Shown here in pieces: positions 38,458 to 47,534 of a stretch of DNA of 64,000 nucleotides. Source of the DNA: Buchnera aphidicola (Mindarus abietinus) (GTDB lineage: Bacteria; Pseudomonadota; Gammaproteobacteria; Enterobacterales; Enterobacteriaceae); NCBI RefSeq assembly GCF_964059085.1, contig NZ_OZ060398.1, forward strand, positions 361,171-425,170. The letters run 5' to 3'. The notes beneath the pieces were generated by a model, which searched no databases, was not told the DNA's origin, and saw nothing but the letters and a program-made list of their open reading frames with translations. Position 1 is the stretch's first letter. Each line of letters begins with the position of its first letter. A program made the position numbers and the translations under genes.

Positions 38458-40992
38458 ATGAAAAAAACATACCAAGCTAAAGAAATAGAAAACTATGTAC
38501 AAAAATATTGGAAAAAAAATAAAACGTTTAAAGTTTGTGAAAACTCTAAAAAAATAAAATATTATTGTTTAGTAATGTTACCATACCCCTCTGGAAATTT
38601 ACATATGGGACATATTAGAAACTATACTATTGGTGATGTAATATCAAGATATCAAAGAATGTTAGGTAAAAATGTATTACAACCCATAGGTTGGGATGCT
38701 TTTGGACTTCCAGCAGAAATAGCCGCTATAAAAAATAATACTCATCCTATGGATTGGACTTATAAAAATATAGAGTCTATGAAACAACAATTAAAAGAGA
38801 TGGGTTTTAGTTATGACTGGGAAAGAGAATTAACTACTTGTAAACCTAGTTATTATAAATGGGAACAATGGTTTTTTACAGAACTATATAAAAAAAAATT
38901 AGCTTATAAAAAAACTAAAGATGTTAATTGGTGTCCTACTGATAAAACAGTACTCGCAAATGAACAAGTAATAGATGGATTATGTTGGAGATGCCAAACA
39001 AAAGTAACTAAAAAAAACATTCCTCAATGGTTTATTAAAATTACTCAATATGCTGAAGAATTACTTAATGGCATAAAAAATTTAAAATTTTGGCCAGAAA
39101 AAGTAAAAAATATGCAAAAAAATTGGATTGGTAAAACTTCCCATATAGGAATTAAATTAAAAATTAAAAATTTAAATACCACCTTTATAGCATATATTAA
39201 AAAATTAGAATATATTATGGGAGCAACTTTTGTTATTATTCCTACAGATCATGATTTTGTTAAATTTTTATCTAAAAAAGATAAATCAATAAAAAATTTT
39301 ATTAATAAAACTAAAGAATTTAATAATATAGAAAATTTCTCTTTTGTAAAAGGTAAAAAAACAAACTTAATTGCTTTACATCCGATTAATAAAAAAGAAT
39401 TACCTATATGGGTAAGTAACTATAAAAAAAATAAAAAATTTTTTTCTATTGGAACACCAGCTCATAATAAAAAAGATTGGACATTTGCTAAATTCAATAA
39501 AATTAAAATTAAATTCATATTACTAAAACCAAATGGAATACAACCAAAAACCAATAAAGTATCGATATTAAAAAAAGGATATTTATTTAATTCAGAGAAA
39601 TTTACTGGATTAAATATCCAACAAGGATTAAACCTTATTAAAAAAATATTAAAGAAAAAAAAAATAAATAAAAAAATAATACTTTATAAATTAAAAGATT
39701 GGGGAATTTCACGACAACGATATTGGGGAGCTCCTATACCTATTGCTATAGAAAAAAATGGAAAAAATGTACCAATACCTAAAAAACTACTTCCTTTACT
39801 CTTACCGAAAAAAAATGAATTATCAAAAAGATATATAATAATTAATAACAAAAAAAATATTTGTGAAAAAGATACTTTTGATACATTTATAGAATCTTCT
39901 TGGTATTATGCAAGATATACGTCCCCTAAATTTGAAGAAGGAATGATTAACTTCAATGCAGCAAAGTATTGGTTACCAGTAGATCAATATATCGGAGGAA
40001 TTGAACATGCTACTATGCACCTATTATATTTTAGATTTTACCATAAATTATTAAGAGACTTTGGATTAATTCCTTATGATGAACCAGTTAAACGTTTGTT
40101 ATGTCAAGGAATGGTTTTATCTGATGCTTTTTATTATTTTAATGAAAAAAAAGAAAAGATTTGGATGTCTCCTGAAAAACTTGATATTTTAAAAGATAAA
40201 AACGGAAAAATTATTAATGCATACACTAAAAATAGAAAAAAAGTGTTTCATGCTGGAATGATAAAAATGTCCAAATCTAAAAATAATGGAGTAGATCCGA
40301 AATTAATAATTAAAAAGTATGGAGTGGACACTTTAAGGTTATTTATCATGTTTTCAGCTCCACCAGAAATTTCAATCGAATGGAATCAGTCTTCTATAAA
40401 AGGAATGAATAGATTTATTCATAAATTATGGAATTTTTGCTCAGAACATATCAAAAATAAAAGTTCACTAAAAACAATAAAAGTAAAAGAATTAAATTTA
40501 AATCAAAAATTACTGTATATATCTTTAAATCAAACAATTAAAATTGTTACTGAAAATATAGATAAACGACAAACTTTCAACAAAGCTATTTCGGAAATTA
40601 TTAAGTTTATAAACAAATTGATTAAAGTGCCTATCAATGATTTACAAGATAAAATGTTAGTGAGAAATTCCTTAATTTATAGTATACAAATGCTATATCC
40701 TTTTATTCCTCATTTTAGTTTTATTATACTTAAAAAAATAATGTCTAAAAAAGACATAGATTTCATGCACTGGCCTAAATTAAATAAAAATTTTTTAGAA
40801 AATCCGAATTGTTTAATTGTCGTTCAAATAAATGGAAAGAAAAGAAAAATTGTAGAATTTAAAAGAAATGAAACTAAAAAAAATATTGTTTATAAAATCT
40901 TAAATGAAAATATAATTAATAATTTTTTAAATGAAAAAAAAATAAAAAAAATATTTTTTATTCCTAATAAAATCATTAATTTTATTATATAG
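38458..40992 (+). CDS. leuS: Leucyl-tRNA synthetase with an eroded editing site
   Basis: LeuRS charges leucine tRNAs. The 844-residue protein (E. coli 860) has an intact synthetic site: YPSGNLHMGHIRNY with the HIGH motif near residue 43 and KMSKSKNNGVDP near 600, with RQRYWGAPIP between. The CP1 editing domain is present in size but not in key residues. E. coli TTRPDT, ending in Thr252, is IKKLEY (residues 247-252) with Tyr at 252, and GTGAVMAVPGHDQRD is KKFFSIGTPAHNKKD (326-340). Only the last Asp is kept. Hydrolysis of mischarged tRNA-Leu is therefore doubtful. In E. coli lptE follows before holA; it is missing here. Confidence 0.97.
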   Translation: MKKTYQAKEIENYVQKYWKKNKTFKVCENSKKIKYYCLVMLPYPSGNLHMGHIRNYTIGDVISRYQRMLGKNVLQPIGWDAFGLPAEIAAIKNNTHPMDWTYKNIESMKQQLKEMGFSYDWERELTTCKPSYYKWEQWFFTELYKKKLAYKKTKDVNWCPTDKTVLANEQVIDGLCWRCQTKVTKKNIPQWFIKITQYAEELLNGIKNLKFWPEKVKNMQKNWIGKTSHIGIKLKIKNLNTTFIAYIKKLEYIMGATFVIIPTDHDFVKFLSKKDKSIKNFINKTKEFNNIENFSFVKGKKTNLIALHPINKKELPIWVSNYKKNKKFFSIGTPAHNKKDWTFAKFNKIKIKFILLKPNGIQPKTNKVSILKKGYLFNSEKFTGLNIQQGLNLIKKILKKKKINKKIILYKLKDWGISRQRYWGAPIPIAIEKNGKNVPIPKKLLPLLLPKKNELSKRYIIINNKKNICEKDTFDTFIESSWYYARYTSPKFEEGMINFNAAKYWLPVDQYIGGIEHATMHLLYFRFYHKLLRDFGLIPYDEPVKRLLCQGMVLSDAFYYFNEKKEKIWMSPEKLDILKDKNGKIINAYTKNRKKVFHAGMIKMSKSKNNGVDPKLIIKKYGVDTLRLFIMFSAPPEISIEWNQSSIKGMNRFIHKLWNFCSEHIKNKSSLKTIKVKELNLNQKLLYISLNQTIKIVTENIDKRQTFNKAISEIIKFINKLIKVPINDLQDKMLVRNSLIYSIQMLYPFIPHFSFIILKKIMSKKDIDFMHWPKLNKNFLENPNCLIVVQINGKKRKIVEFKRNETKKNIVYKILNENIINNFLNEKKIKKIFFIPNKIINFII

Positions 40993-41039
40993 AAATATAT
41001 TTTCAATTAAAAATTTTAAATAAAATACGAACAACTAAT

Positions 41040-41071
41040 TAATTGATTATTTATAATAAAACAATCAATTA
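41040..41071 (+). terminator. Possible terminator between leuS and holA
   Basis: TAATTGATT (41040-41048) and AATCAATTA (41063-41071) form a 9-bp stem with a 14-base loop, followed by TTTT. It lies 48 bases after leuS in the gap where lptE sits in E. coli. Confidence 0.35.
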
Positions 41072-41140
41072 TTTTATAAAAAATAAATAATACTATTCAT
41101 TAGTATAAACAAAAAATAACTTATCAATATATTAACTATT

Positions 41141-42136
41141 ATGTTTTCTATAAAAAAAATTTACTTAAACAAAATTAATTTTATTAGTAAAAAAAATTTT
41201 TTTTATTATTATTTTTTAATTGGTAATGAATTCAGTTTGTTGGATGAAGCTAAAGAAAAAATATTTAAAATATCTAAAGAAAAGAATTTTCTTGAAAAAA
41301 AAATATTTTTTATTTCATCAAAATTTAACTGGGATGAAGTATTTCTTTTATTAAAAAATGAAAATATTTTTAATATTAAAACCATAATAATATTAATTAT
41401 TAAAGATGAAAAAAAAATATTTACATTAGATAAAAATTTAAAAAAAATATTTACTTTATTAACTAAAAAAAATATTATTATTATTCAATCTAAAAATTTT
41501 TCTATTAGTAGAAATAATCGAATTCCAAGTAATAAAAAAAAAATAACAGGAATTTTAATATTTTGTTATTTTTTGAATAAATCTGATAAAAAGTTATGGA
41601 TAAAAGAAAAGTTACGAATTAATAACATAAATTTTTCTAAAAATATAAAAAAAAATTATGAAAATAATTTATGTTTATTAAAAAAGAAAATAGATAATTC
41701 AAAATTTTTTAATTTAAAAAATAAAAAAGATTCATTTGACAAAATCAATAGTTTACTAATTAATCAAAAAAAAATTAACCCTATAGAATTAAATAATGCT
41801 ATTCTCAATGGAAATAAAAAAAAATCTATACAAATAATAAATAAATTATTATCTGAAGAATATAGTCCTATTTTACTAATTAGATCTTTTCAAAAAGATT
41901 TATTAATTTTAGTGAAATTTTATTTCCAAGATAAAAAAATCACATCTTTTTTAAAAAAAGAAAATATAAATAGCCATCGCTTAATATATTTTTCTAATTA
42001 TTTAAAAAAAAATGATATTAAAAAATTATATTTTTCAATAAAGTTACTTACAGAAATAGAAATAGATATTAAAAATAATCATAAAAAATTTTTTATATGG
42101 AGTAAATTACAATACTTGTCTATTTTTTTATCGTAG
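41141..42136 (+). CDS. holA: DNA polymerase III delta subunit
   Basis: HolA is the delta subunit of the clamp loader that opens the beta clamp. The sequence has diverged strongly and is very rich in lysine, isoleucine and asparagine. The assignment rests on length (331 residues, E. coli 343), position after leuS, and family features: FFYYYFLIGNEFSLLDEAK near residue 20 corresponds to the LLxGxxxxLxxE region. The C-terminal helical collar has NPIELNNAILNGNKKKSIQIINKLL and a K-D-I/L-L segment. No catalytic motif is expected, since delta does not hydrolyse ATP. Confidence 0.82.
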   Translation: MFSIKKIYLNKINFISKKNFFYYYFLIGNEFSLLDEAKEKIFKISKEKNFLEKKIFFISSKFNWDEVFLLLKNENIFNIKTIIILIIKDEKKIFTLDKNLKKIFTLLTKKNIIIIQSKNFSISRNNRIPSNKKKITGILIFCYFLNKSDKKLWIKEKLRINNINFSKNIKKNYENNLCLLKKKIDNSKFFNLKNKKDSFDKINSLLINQKKINPIELNNAILNGNKKKSIQIINKLLSEEYSPILLIRSFQKDLLILVKFYFQDKKITSFLKKENINSHRLIYFSNYLKKNDIKKLYFSIKLLTEIEIDIKNNHKKFFIWSKLQYLSIFLS

Positions 42137-42204
42137 TTTACTGCTTTGTAAAAAAAATTTAAATTCTGTATTTTAAAAAAAGAGTAATTATTTTTTATTA
42201 ATAA

Positions 42205-42232
42205 AAACATACTTTTTTAAAAAAGTATGTTT
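42205..42232. terminator. 28-base perfect palindrome between holA and tusA
   Basis: AAACATACTTTTTT (42205-42218) is followed directly by its exact reverse complement AAAAAAGTATGTTT (42219-42232). As RNA it could form a hairpin with the six-T/six-A centre partly open. It starts 68 bases after holA and lies about 124 bases before tusA. A bidirectional transcription stop is the simplest reading, but no T run follows immediately, so a protein-binding site is also possible. Confidence 0.45.
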
Positions 42233-42355
42233 CCATTAAATTAATTTTTTATAAAGTAATTAAAGAAATAATAGTTTATATATAAACATGTATTTTTTTA
42301 AATTTTTTAAATTTTATAAAAATTATTTTTTTATTAGATTAAACTAAGGAATTTT

Positions 42356-42583
42356 ATGAAAATAATTAAAAAAAAATTAGATTTAAGAAATTTACGTTGT
42401 CCAGAAACTATTATGTTATTAAGAAAAAAAGCTAGAAATATGAATTTAGGAGAATATTTATTAGTAATTTCTAATGATTTTTCTTCAAAAAGAGATATTC
42501 CAAAATTTTGTCGATTTATGCAGTATAAATTAATAAAAATAGAAGTAAAAAATTCTGTTGACTATCATCTTTTAAAAAAATAA
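42356..42583 (+). CDS. tusA: Sulfur carrier protein TusA
   Basis: TusA accepts sulfur from cysteine desulfurase and passes it on for 2-thiouridine in the wobble position of Lys, Glu and Gln tRNAs. The 75-residue protein (E. coli 81) has the signature LDLRNLRCPETIMLLRK, with the sulfur-carrying cysteine near residue 16, and RDIPKFCRFMQYKL near 43. A short AAGGA element precedes the ATG. It converges with asd, with 18 bases between them. The glutamine tRNA UUG of this window is a likely final target of the pathway. Confidence 0.93.
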   Translation: MKIIKKKLDLRNLRCPETIMLLRKKARNMNLGEYLLVISNDFSSKRDIPKFCRFMQYKLIKIEVKNSVDYHLLKK

Positions 42584-42601
42584 AAAATTTAATATAAGAA
42601 A

Positions 42602-43711
42602 TTATTTAATTAAAAAATGTAACATTCTTCTTATTGGTTCTGCTGCTCCCCATAAAAGTTGATCTCCTACTGTAAAAGCAGACAAATATTTTGAACCAAT
42701 TGTTAACTTTCGTAATCTTCCTATTGGAATATTTAATGTACCTGTAACAGCAATAGGATTTAAATATCTTAAAGTATCTTTTATAGTATTTGGTATAACT
42801 TTAACCCAAGGATTATGAGATGATAGAATATCTTCTATTTCAGAAATTGAAATATCTTTTTTTAATTTAATGGTAAAAGATTGACTATGACAACGCAAGG
42901 AACTTATACGAACACAAGTTGCATCTAATCTTATAGGGTTATCAGTTCTAGATAAAATTTTATTAGTTTCCGATTGAACTTTCCATTCCTCTTTACTTTG
43001 TCCATTTTTCATTTTTTTATCTATCCAGGGAATTAGACTATATGCTAATGGTGCTTTAAAATTTTCGATAGGAAAATTAGCAGACTGTATGGTTGAATTT
43101 ACTTTTTTTTCTATTTCTAAAACATGTGAATTAACAATTAAACTAGAGATATTATTAAAAACTATTCCAGTTTGCTGTAATAATTCCAACATGCTTTTTG
43201 CACCACTACCTGAAGCGGCTTGATAAGTATGAACGGTTATCCATTCAATTAAATTTTTAGAAAATAATCCACCCAATGCTAATAGCATTAAGCTAACTGT
43301 ACAGTTAGAACCTACAAATGTTTTAACTCCTTTTTTTATAGATTCTTCTATAAGTACATTATTTACTGGATCCAGTACTAAAATACTATCTTTATTCATT
43401 CTAAGACTAGAAGCAGCATCAATCCAATATCCTTTCCAATTTTGACTTCTTAATTCAAAATAAACTTTTTCAGTGTATTCTGTTCCTTGACAAGTAATAA
43501 TAATATCCATTTTTTTTAAATCTAAAATATTATAAGCATCTTTAATATAATAAGGATATATATCTTGAATAAACAAATTTTTTTTTCCAATTTGAGAAGT
43601 AGAAAAAAAAATAGGATTAATATTTTTAAAATCTTTTTCTTTTAACATTCTTTGTATTAAAACCGTTCCTACTGTTCCTCTCCAACCAACAAATCCAACA
43701 TATTTTTTCAT
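42602..43711 (-). CDS. asd: Aspartate-semialdehyde dehydrogenase
   Basis: Asd reduces aspartyl phosphate to aspartate semialdehyde, the branch point to lysine, threonine and methionine. The 369-residue protein (E. coli 367) has VGFVGWRGTVGTVLIQRM at the N-terminus for NADP, FVGSNCTVSLMLLALGGL with the catalytic cysteine near residue 136, HTYQAASGSGAKSMLELL and RCHSQSFTIKL with the active-site His region. The ATG at 43711 aligns with the family; the frame is open a further 29 codons to a TTG at 43798 next to an odd GGGGGAG. It is divergent from yhgN, the same neighbour as in E. coli. Confidence 0.96.
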   Translation of the reverse strand: MKKYVGFVGWRGTVGTVLIQRMLKEKDFKNINPIFFSTSQIGKKNLFIQDIYPYYIKDAYNILDLKKMDIIITCQGTEYTEKVYFELRSQNWKGYWIDAASSLRMNKDSILVLDPVNNVLIEESIKKGVKTFVGSNCTVSLMLLALGGLFSKNLIEWITVHTYQAASGSGAKSMLELLQQTGIVFNNISSLIVNSHVLEIEKKVNSTIQSANFPIENFKAPLAYSLIPWIDKKMKNGQSKEEWKVQSETNKILSRTDNPIRLDATCVRISSLRCHSQSFTIKLKKDISISEIEDILSSHNPWVKVIPNTIKDTLRYLNPIAVTGTLNIPIGRLRKLTIGSKYLSAFTVGDQLLWGAAEPIRRMLHFLIK

Positions 43712-44189
43712 AATTTTATTTTCAATAATTTTATTTTCTAAAAAATATAAAATATTTTTATTTTGTTTAAAAAATAAAATTTTTCTGAACTCCCCCAATA
43801 AAAGAAATCAAAATTTTTTTATATTTTATTAAAATATAAAAATGTTTAAGAATTTAATTCTATTAACTATTTTTAATCAAAAAAAAAATTAAGTATTATT
43901 AATTTTCTAATTTTTCAAAAATTAATAAAAAATTAATTTTTTTTTTAAATAGTTTATATCTTAATTTTTATTAATTTATTAATATCAATTAATAAATAGT
44001 TAACACTAATATAGTATCATGTATAAATGATAATAATAAAAATTATTAAAAACAATATTTATTATTAAAATAGTTAATAACTATATTTTGTTATTAATAA
44101 CAGATTACATCTTATTAAAATTTTAAAAAAATTTCAATAAATGAAATGCTATTTAAAAATAACCTAAATAAAAAAACAGGAAAATGAAC
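43712..44189. other. 478-base divergent region between asd and yhgN
   Basis: The region contains CTCCCCC at 43790-43796 (GGGGGAG on the asd strand), the only G/C cluster in it. It also has an imperfect inverted repeat GTTAATAAC/GTTATTAAT at 44073-44081 and 44090-44098. Several AGTTAA-type words recur. Promoters for both genes should lie here. I see no lysine riboswitch: the sequence lacks the long G/C-containing helices such an element needs. Confidence 0.5.
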
Positions 44190-44786
44190 ATGAAAGAAAT
44201 TTTTTCAACAATAATATTATTAATTTTAATTATGGACCCTTTAGGTAATCTTCCTATTTTTATGTCAGTAATGAAAGACTTACCTCCTAATAGACGCAGA
44301 ATTATTTTGTTACGAGAAATGATAATCGCTTTATTAGTTATGTTGTTATTCTTATTTTTAGGGGAAAAAATACTTACTTTTCTTAACTTAAGAACAGAAG
44401 TTGTGTCAATATCAGGAGGAATTATTTTATTTTTAATAGCTATAAAAATGATTTTTCCGGAAAAAAACGATACTAGAAATTCAAAAGTAACCAATAAAGA
44501 AGAACCATTTATAGTTCCTTTAGCTATACCTTTAGTTGCAGGTCCTTCTTTGTTAGCTACTCTTATGTTAATGTCACATCAATATCCTGAAAAAATTATT
44601 TTATTAATGACATCTCTATTTTTTTCCTGGTGTTTTACTTTGATAATTTTATTGCTGTCAGGATTTTTTTTACGCGTATTAGGATCAAAGGGAGTAAATG
44701 CTTTAGAACGATTAATGGGTTTAATTTTAATTATGTTATCTGCTCAAATGTTTCTTGATGGAATAAGTATTTGGTTTAAAATATAA
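44190..44786 (+). CDS. yhgN: MarC-family inner membrane protein YhgN
   Basis: YhgN is an integral membrane protein of the MarC family with no firmly established function. The 198-residue protein (E. coli 197) has about six hydrophobic segments. LLILIMDPLGNLPIFMSVM opens the protein, VSISGGIILFLIAIKMIFP is near residue 75, EEPFIVPLAIPLVAGPSLLA is near 105 and GVNALERLMGLILIMLSAQM is near 170. ATG 44190 is preferred: AGGA lies 8 bases upstream and MKEIFS aligns with E. coli MNEIIS; ATG 44184 is the alternative. The strong conservation in a reduced genome suggests a needed transport role. Confidence 0.93.
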   Translation: MKEIFSTIILLILIMDPLGNLPIFMSVMKDLPPNRRRIILLREMIIALLVMLLFLFLGEKILTFLNLRTEVVSISGGIILFLIAIKMIFPEKNDTRNSKVTNKEEPFIVPLAIPLVAGPSLLATLMLMSHQYPEKIILLMTSLFFSWCFTLIILLLSGFFLRVLGSKGVNALERLMGLILIMLSAQMFLDGISIWFKI

Positions 44787-44989
44787 AAATATTTTTCAAA
44801 TAAAAATTATTATAAAAAAATATATTTTTAAAACAATTTAATAAAAAACATTTTTTAACTATAAAAAAATCTGCTTATTTTTTAAAAAAAATTTTCTTTT
44901 AAAAAAAACTAATTTTTTTTAAAAAATCTATTTAACTAATAACTTGCTTTTTTTAAAATTATTTTTATTGCTTTTTAGGAAATTTTTAT

Positions 44990-46165
44990 ATGCGTATTAT
45001 TAAAATGAATGAACTAGATTTATATGATAAAAAGGTATTAATTAGATTAGACTTAAATGTTCCTATTAATGAATATGGTGAAATTGCTTCATATGCTCGT
45101 ATTATTGCTGCTATTCCAACAATAAAATTAGCTATTAAAAAAAAAGCAAGAATAATTATTCTTTCTCACTTAGGGAGACCTGAAGAAGGAATTTATAATA
45201 AAAAATTATCTTTATTTCCAATATTTCAATATTTAAAAAAATATTTTAAAAAAATAAATATTGTATTTAGTAAAACACTTTCATTTGGAAAAATTAAAAA
45301 AGGTGAAATTGTAGTATTAGAAAATACTAGATTCAATATAGGTGAAAAAAGAAATAGTTCCTCTTTGGCAAAAAAATATGCTTCCTTATGTGATATATTT
45401 GTTATGGATGCATTTGGAACAGCTCATAGATCTGAAGCATCAACTTGTGGAGTAGGATATTTTTCTAAGATAGCTTGTGCAGGACCTTTATTTTTATCTG
45501 AACTCACATCTCTTGAAAAAGCATTAAAAAATCCTATTAAGCCGGTAGTTTCTATCATAGGTGGCTCTAAAGTATCCACTAAATTTAAAATTTTAAAATC
45601 TTTAGGAAAAATATCGAACACTATAATTGTAGGAGGAGGCATTGCTAATACATTTGTAGCAATTGATAAAAAAGTTGGAAAATCTCTTTTTGAACCTGAT
45701 TATTTAATACAAGCTAAAGAACTCAAAAAAAAATACAACATTCTTATTCCAGAAGACTCAAGAATTGGAAAGGAATTTTCTAAACATGCTACTGCTATCG
45801 TAAAAAAAACTTCTGATATTCAAGAAAATGAAGAAATTATGGATCTTGGAGATAAAACATTATTAAAAGCATTAAAAATAATTCAATCAGCAAAAACTAT
45901 TATTTGGAATGGTCCTGTCGGAGTATATGAATTTAAAAATTTTCAAAAAGGGACTAAATTAATAGCTCTTGAAATTGCAAAAAGTAATGCTTTTTCTCTT
46001 GCTGGAGGAGGAGATACTTTAGCAGTTATTGATATGTTTAAAATAAAAGAAAAAATTTCTTATATATCAACCGGAGGTGGATCATTTTTATCATTTATAG
46101 AAGGTAATAAACTTCCAACTATTAAAATGTTAGAACAAACATTTTTTAAAACAAATAAAAAATAA
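44990..46165 (+). CDS. pgk: Phosphoglycerate kinase
   Basis: Pgk transfers phosphate from 1,3-bisphosphoglycerate to ADP in glycolysis. The 391-residue protein (E. coli 387) has RLDLNVP near residue 17, SHLGRP near 58, LENTRFNIGE near 109, SIIGGSKVSTK near 190, VGGGIANTF, WNGPVGVYEF near 310 and ISTGGGSFLSFIEG near 362. A TTAGGA element precedes the ATG. fbaA follows after 56 bases, as in E. coli (epd-pgk-fbaA), so the two are probably cotranscribed. Confidence 0.97.
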   Translation: MRIIKMNELDLYDKKVLIRLDLNVPINEYGEIASYARIIAAIPTIKLAIKKKARIIILSHLGRPEEGIYNKKLSLFPIFQYLKKYFKKINIVFSKTLSFGKIKKGEIVVLENTRFNIGEKRNSSSLAKKYASLCDIFVMDAFGTAHRSEASTCGVGYFSKIACAGPLFLSELTSLEKALKNPIKPVVSIIGGSKVSTKFKILKSLGKISNTIIVGGGIANTFVAIDKKVGKSLFEPDYLIQAKELKKKYNILIPEDSRIGKEFSKHATAIVKKTSDIQENEEIMDLGDKTLLKALKIIQSAKTIIWNGPVGVYEFKNFQKGTKLIALEIAKSNAFSLAGGGDTLAVIDMFKIKEKISYISTGGGSFLSFIEGNKLPTIKMLEQTFFKTNKK

Positions 46166-46221
46166 AATTTATTTAATAAAAGTAAATTAAGTTTTATTTT
46201 TTAATAAATAGAGAATTTTAA

Positions 46222-47301
46222 ATGAAAAAAATATTAAATTTTAAAAAAGTTGGAATTTTGTCTGGAAAAGAAGCAAAAGATTTATTTCTTTTTGCTAAAA
46301 AAAATAATTTTGCAATTCCAGCAATTAATTGTATAGGAATAGATTCCATTAATACTGTTTTAAACACTGCAGAAAAAATGAATGCTCCTGTCATTATACA
46401 AATTTCACATGGAGGATCTGAATTTATTTCGGATATTAAATCAAAAAAAATTAAAAATGAAGAAAAAGCTATATTAGGCTCTATTTCTGCAGCTAAACAT
46501 CTCCATCTAATAGCTCCTTATTATAACATTCCTATTATTTTACATACTGATCACTGTCATAAATCATGGTTACCCTGGATTGATGGATTAATAAATGAAG
46601 GAAAAAAATTTTTTAAAAAGAATAACCGTCCTTTATTTACATCTCATATGATCGATTTATCAAAGGAAAATATTAAAGAAAATATAAAAATCTGTTCTAA
46701 ATATTTAAAATGTATGCATGATTTAAATATGCTACTAGAAATAGAGCTAGGTTGTACAGGAGGGGAAGAAGATGGTATTGATAACTCTTCTATAAATAAA
46801 AAATTACTTTATACACAGCCAATAGATGTTTTATATGCTTATAAAAAATTACATACTATTAGTTCAAATTTTACAATCGCAGCATCTTTTGGAAATGTGC
46901 ATGGAGTATATAAACCAGGAAATGTTTCTTTAAAACCTAAAATTCTTAAAAAATCTCAAGAAATAGTAAAAAATAAATATAACTTATCTGATAATCCATT
47001 AAATTTTGTATTTCATGGAGGTTCGGGATCTTCTGAAAAAGAAATAAAAAAAGCTATTAAATACGGTGTTATAAAAATTAATATCGATACAGATATCCAA
47101 TGGGCAAATTGGAATGGAATTTTAAATTTTTATAGAAGAAATAAAGAATATTTGCAATCCCAACTAGGTAATCCAAGAGGGGAGAATATTCCTAATAAAA
47201 AATATTATGATCCTCGCATATGGATTAATTTTGGAAAACGTTCAATGAGTAAATACTTAAAAAAAATTTTTAAAAAGTTGAACGCTGATAATGTATTTTA
47301 A
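46222..47301 (+). CDS. fbaA: Fructose-bisphosphate aldolase, class II
   Basis: FbaA splits fructose-1,6-bisphosphate into two triose phosphates and needs zinc. It has 359 residues, the same as E. coli. AIPAINCIGIDSINTVL near residue 34, the zinc-binding HTDHCHKSW near 108, LEIELGCTGGEEDG near 172, AASFGNVHGVYKPGNV near 221 and VFHGGSGSSEKEI near 262 are present. INIDTDIQWANWNG is near 286. Only class II features are seen. A 14-bp hairpin lies 53 bases after the stop codon. Confidence 0.97.
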   Translation: MKKILNFKKVGILSGKEAKDLFLFAKKNNFAIPAINCIGIDSINTVLNTAEKMNAPVIIQISHGGSEFISDIKSKKIKNEEKAILGSISAAKHLHLIAPYYNIPIILHTDHCHKSWLPWIDGLINEGKKFFKKNNRPLFTSHMIDLSKENIKENIKICSKYLKCMHDLNMLLEIELGCTGGEEDGIDNSSINKKLLYTQPIDVLYAYKKLHTISSNFTIAASFGNVHGVYKPGNVSLKPKILKKSQEIVKNKYNLSDNPLNFVFHGGSGSSEKEIKKAIKYGVIKINIDTDIQWANWNGILNFYRRNKEYLQSQLGNPRGENIPNKKYYDPRIWINFGKRSMSKYLKKIFKKLNADNVF

Positions 47302-47353
47302 TTTTTTTAAAAAATTTTATTTATTTTTTTATTAAAAGTAAATATTTAAAATA

Positions 47354-47385
47354 TACGAAGAATAAATTTATATTTATTCTTCGTA
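47354..47385 (+). terminator. 14-bp perfect hairpin after fbaA
   Basis: TACGAAGAATAAAT (47354-47367) pairs perfectly with ATTTATTCTTCGTA (47372-47385) around a 4-base loop. Its position after pgk-fbaA suggests a terminator. There is no T run directly after it, so efficiency is uncertain; it could also stabilise the 3' end of the mRNA. Confidence 0.5.
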
Positions 47386-47417
47386 ATTAACATATCGGAT
47401 TGCTTACAAATTTATTC

Positions 47418-47459
47418 ATAAATTATTTATAAATTATTTATAAATTATTTATAAATTAT
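47418..47459 (+). repeat. 11-bp tandem repeat upstream of mscS
   Basis: Three perfect copies of ATAAATTATTT (47418-47428, 47429-47439, 47440-47450) are followed by a partial fourth (47451-47459). The unit is close to one helical turn, so its short A and T runs are in phase. It ends 75 bases before the mscS start codon. Confidence 0.85.
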
Positions 47460-47534
47460 AATTGAATATTATTAAAACTATTATAAACAGCAAAAATATT
47501 TAACTTATTCAAACCTCTATATATGGAAATAAAA

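Noticed and set aside
43712-44189. Lysine riboswitch before asd
   Set aside because: The region is too A+T-rich for the five-helix core, and only one short G/C cluster is present.
47418-47459. CRISPR-like array
   Set aside because: The 11-base units are directly adjacent with no spacers, so this is a simple tandem repeat.
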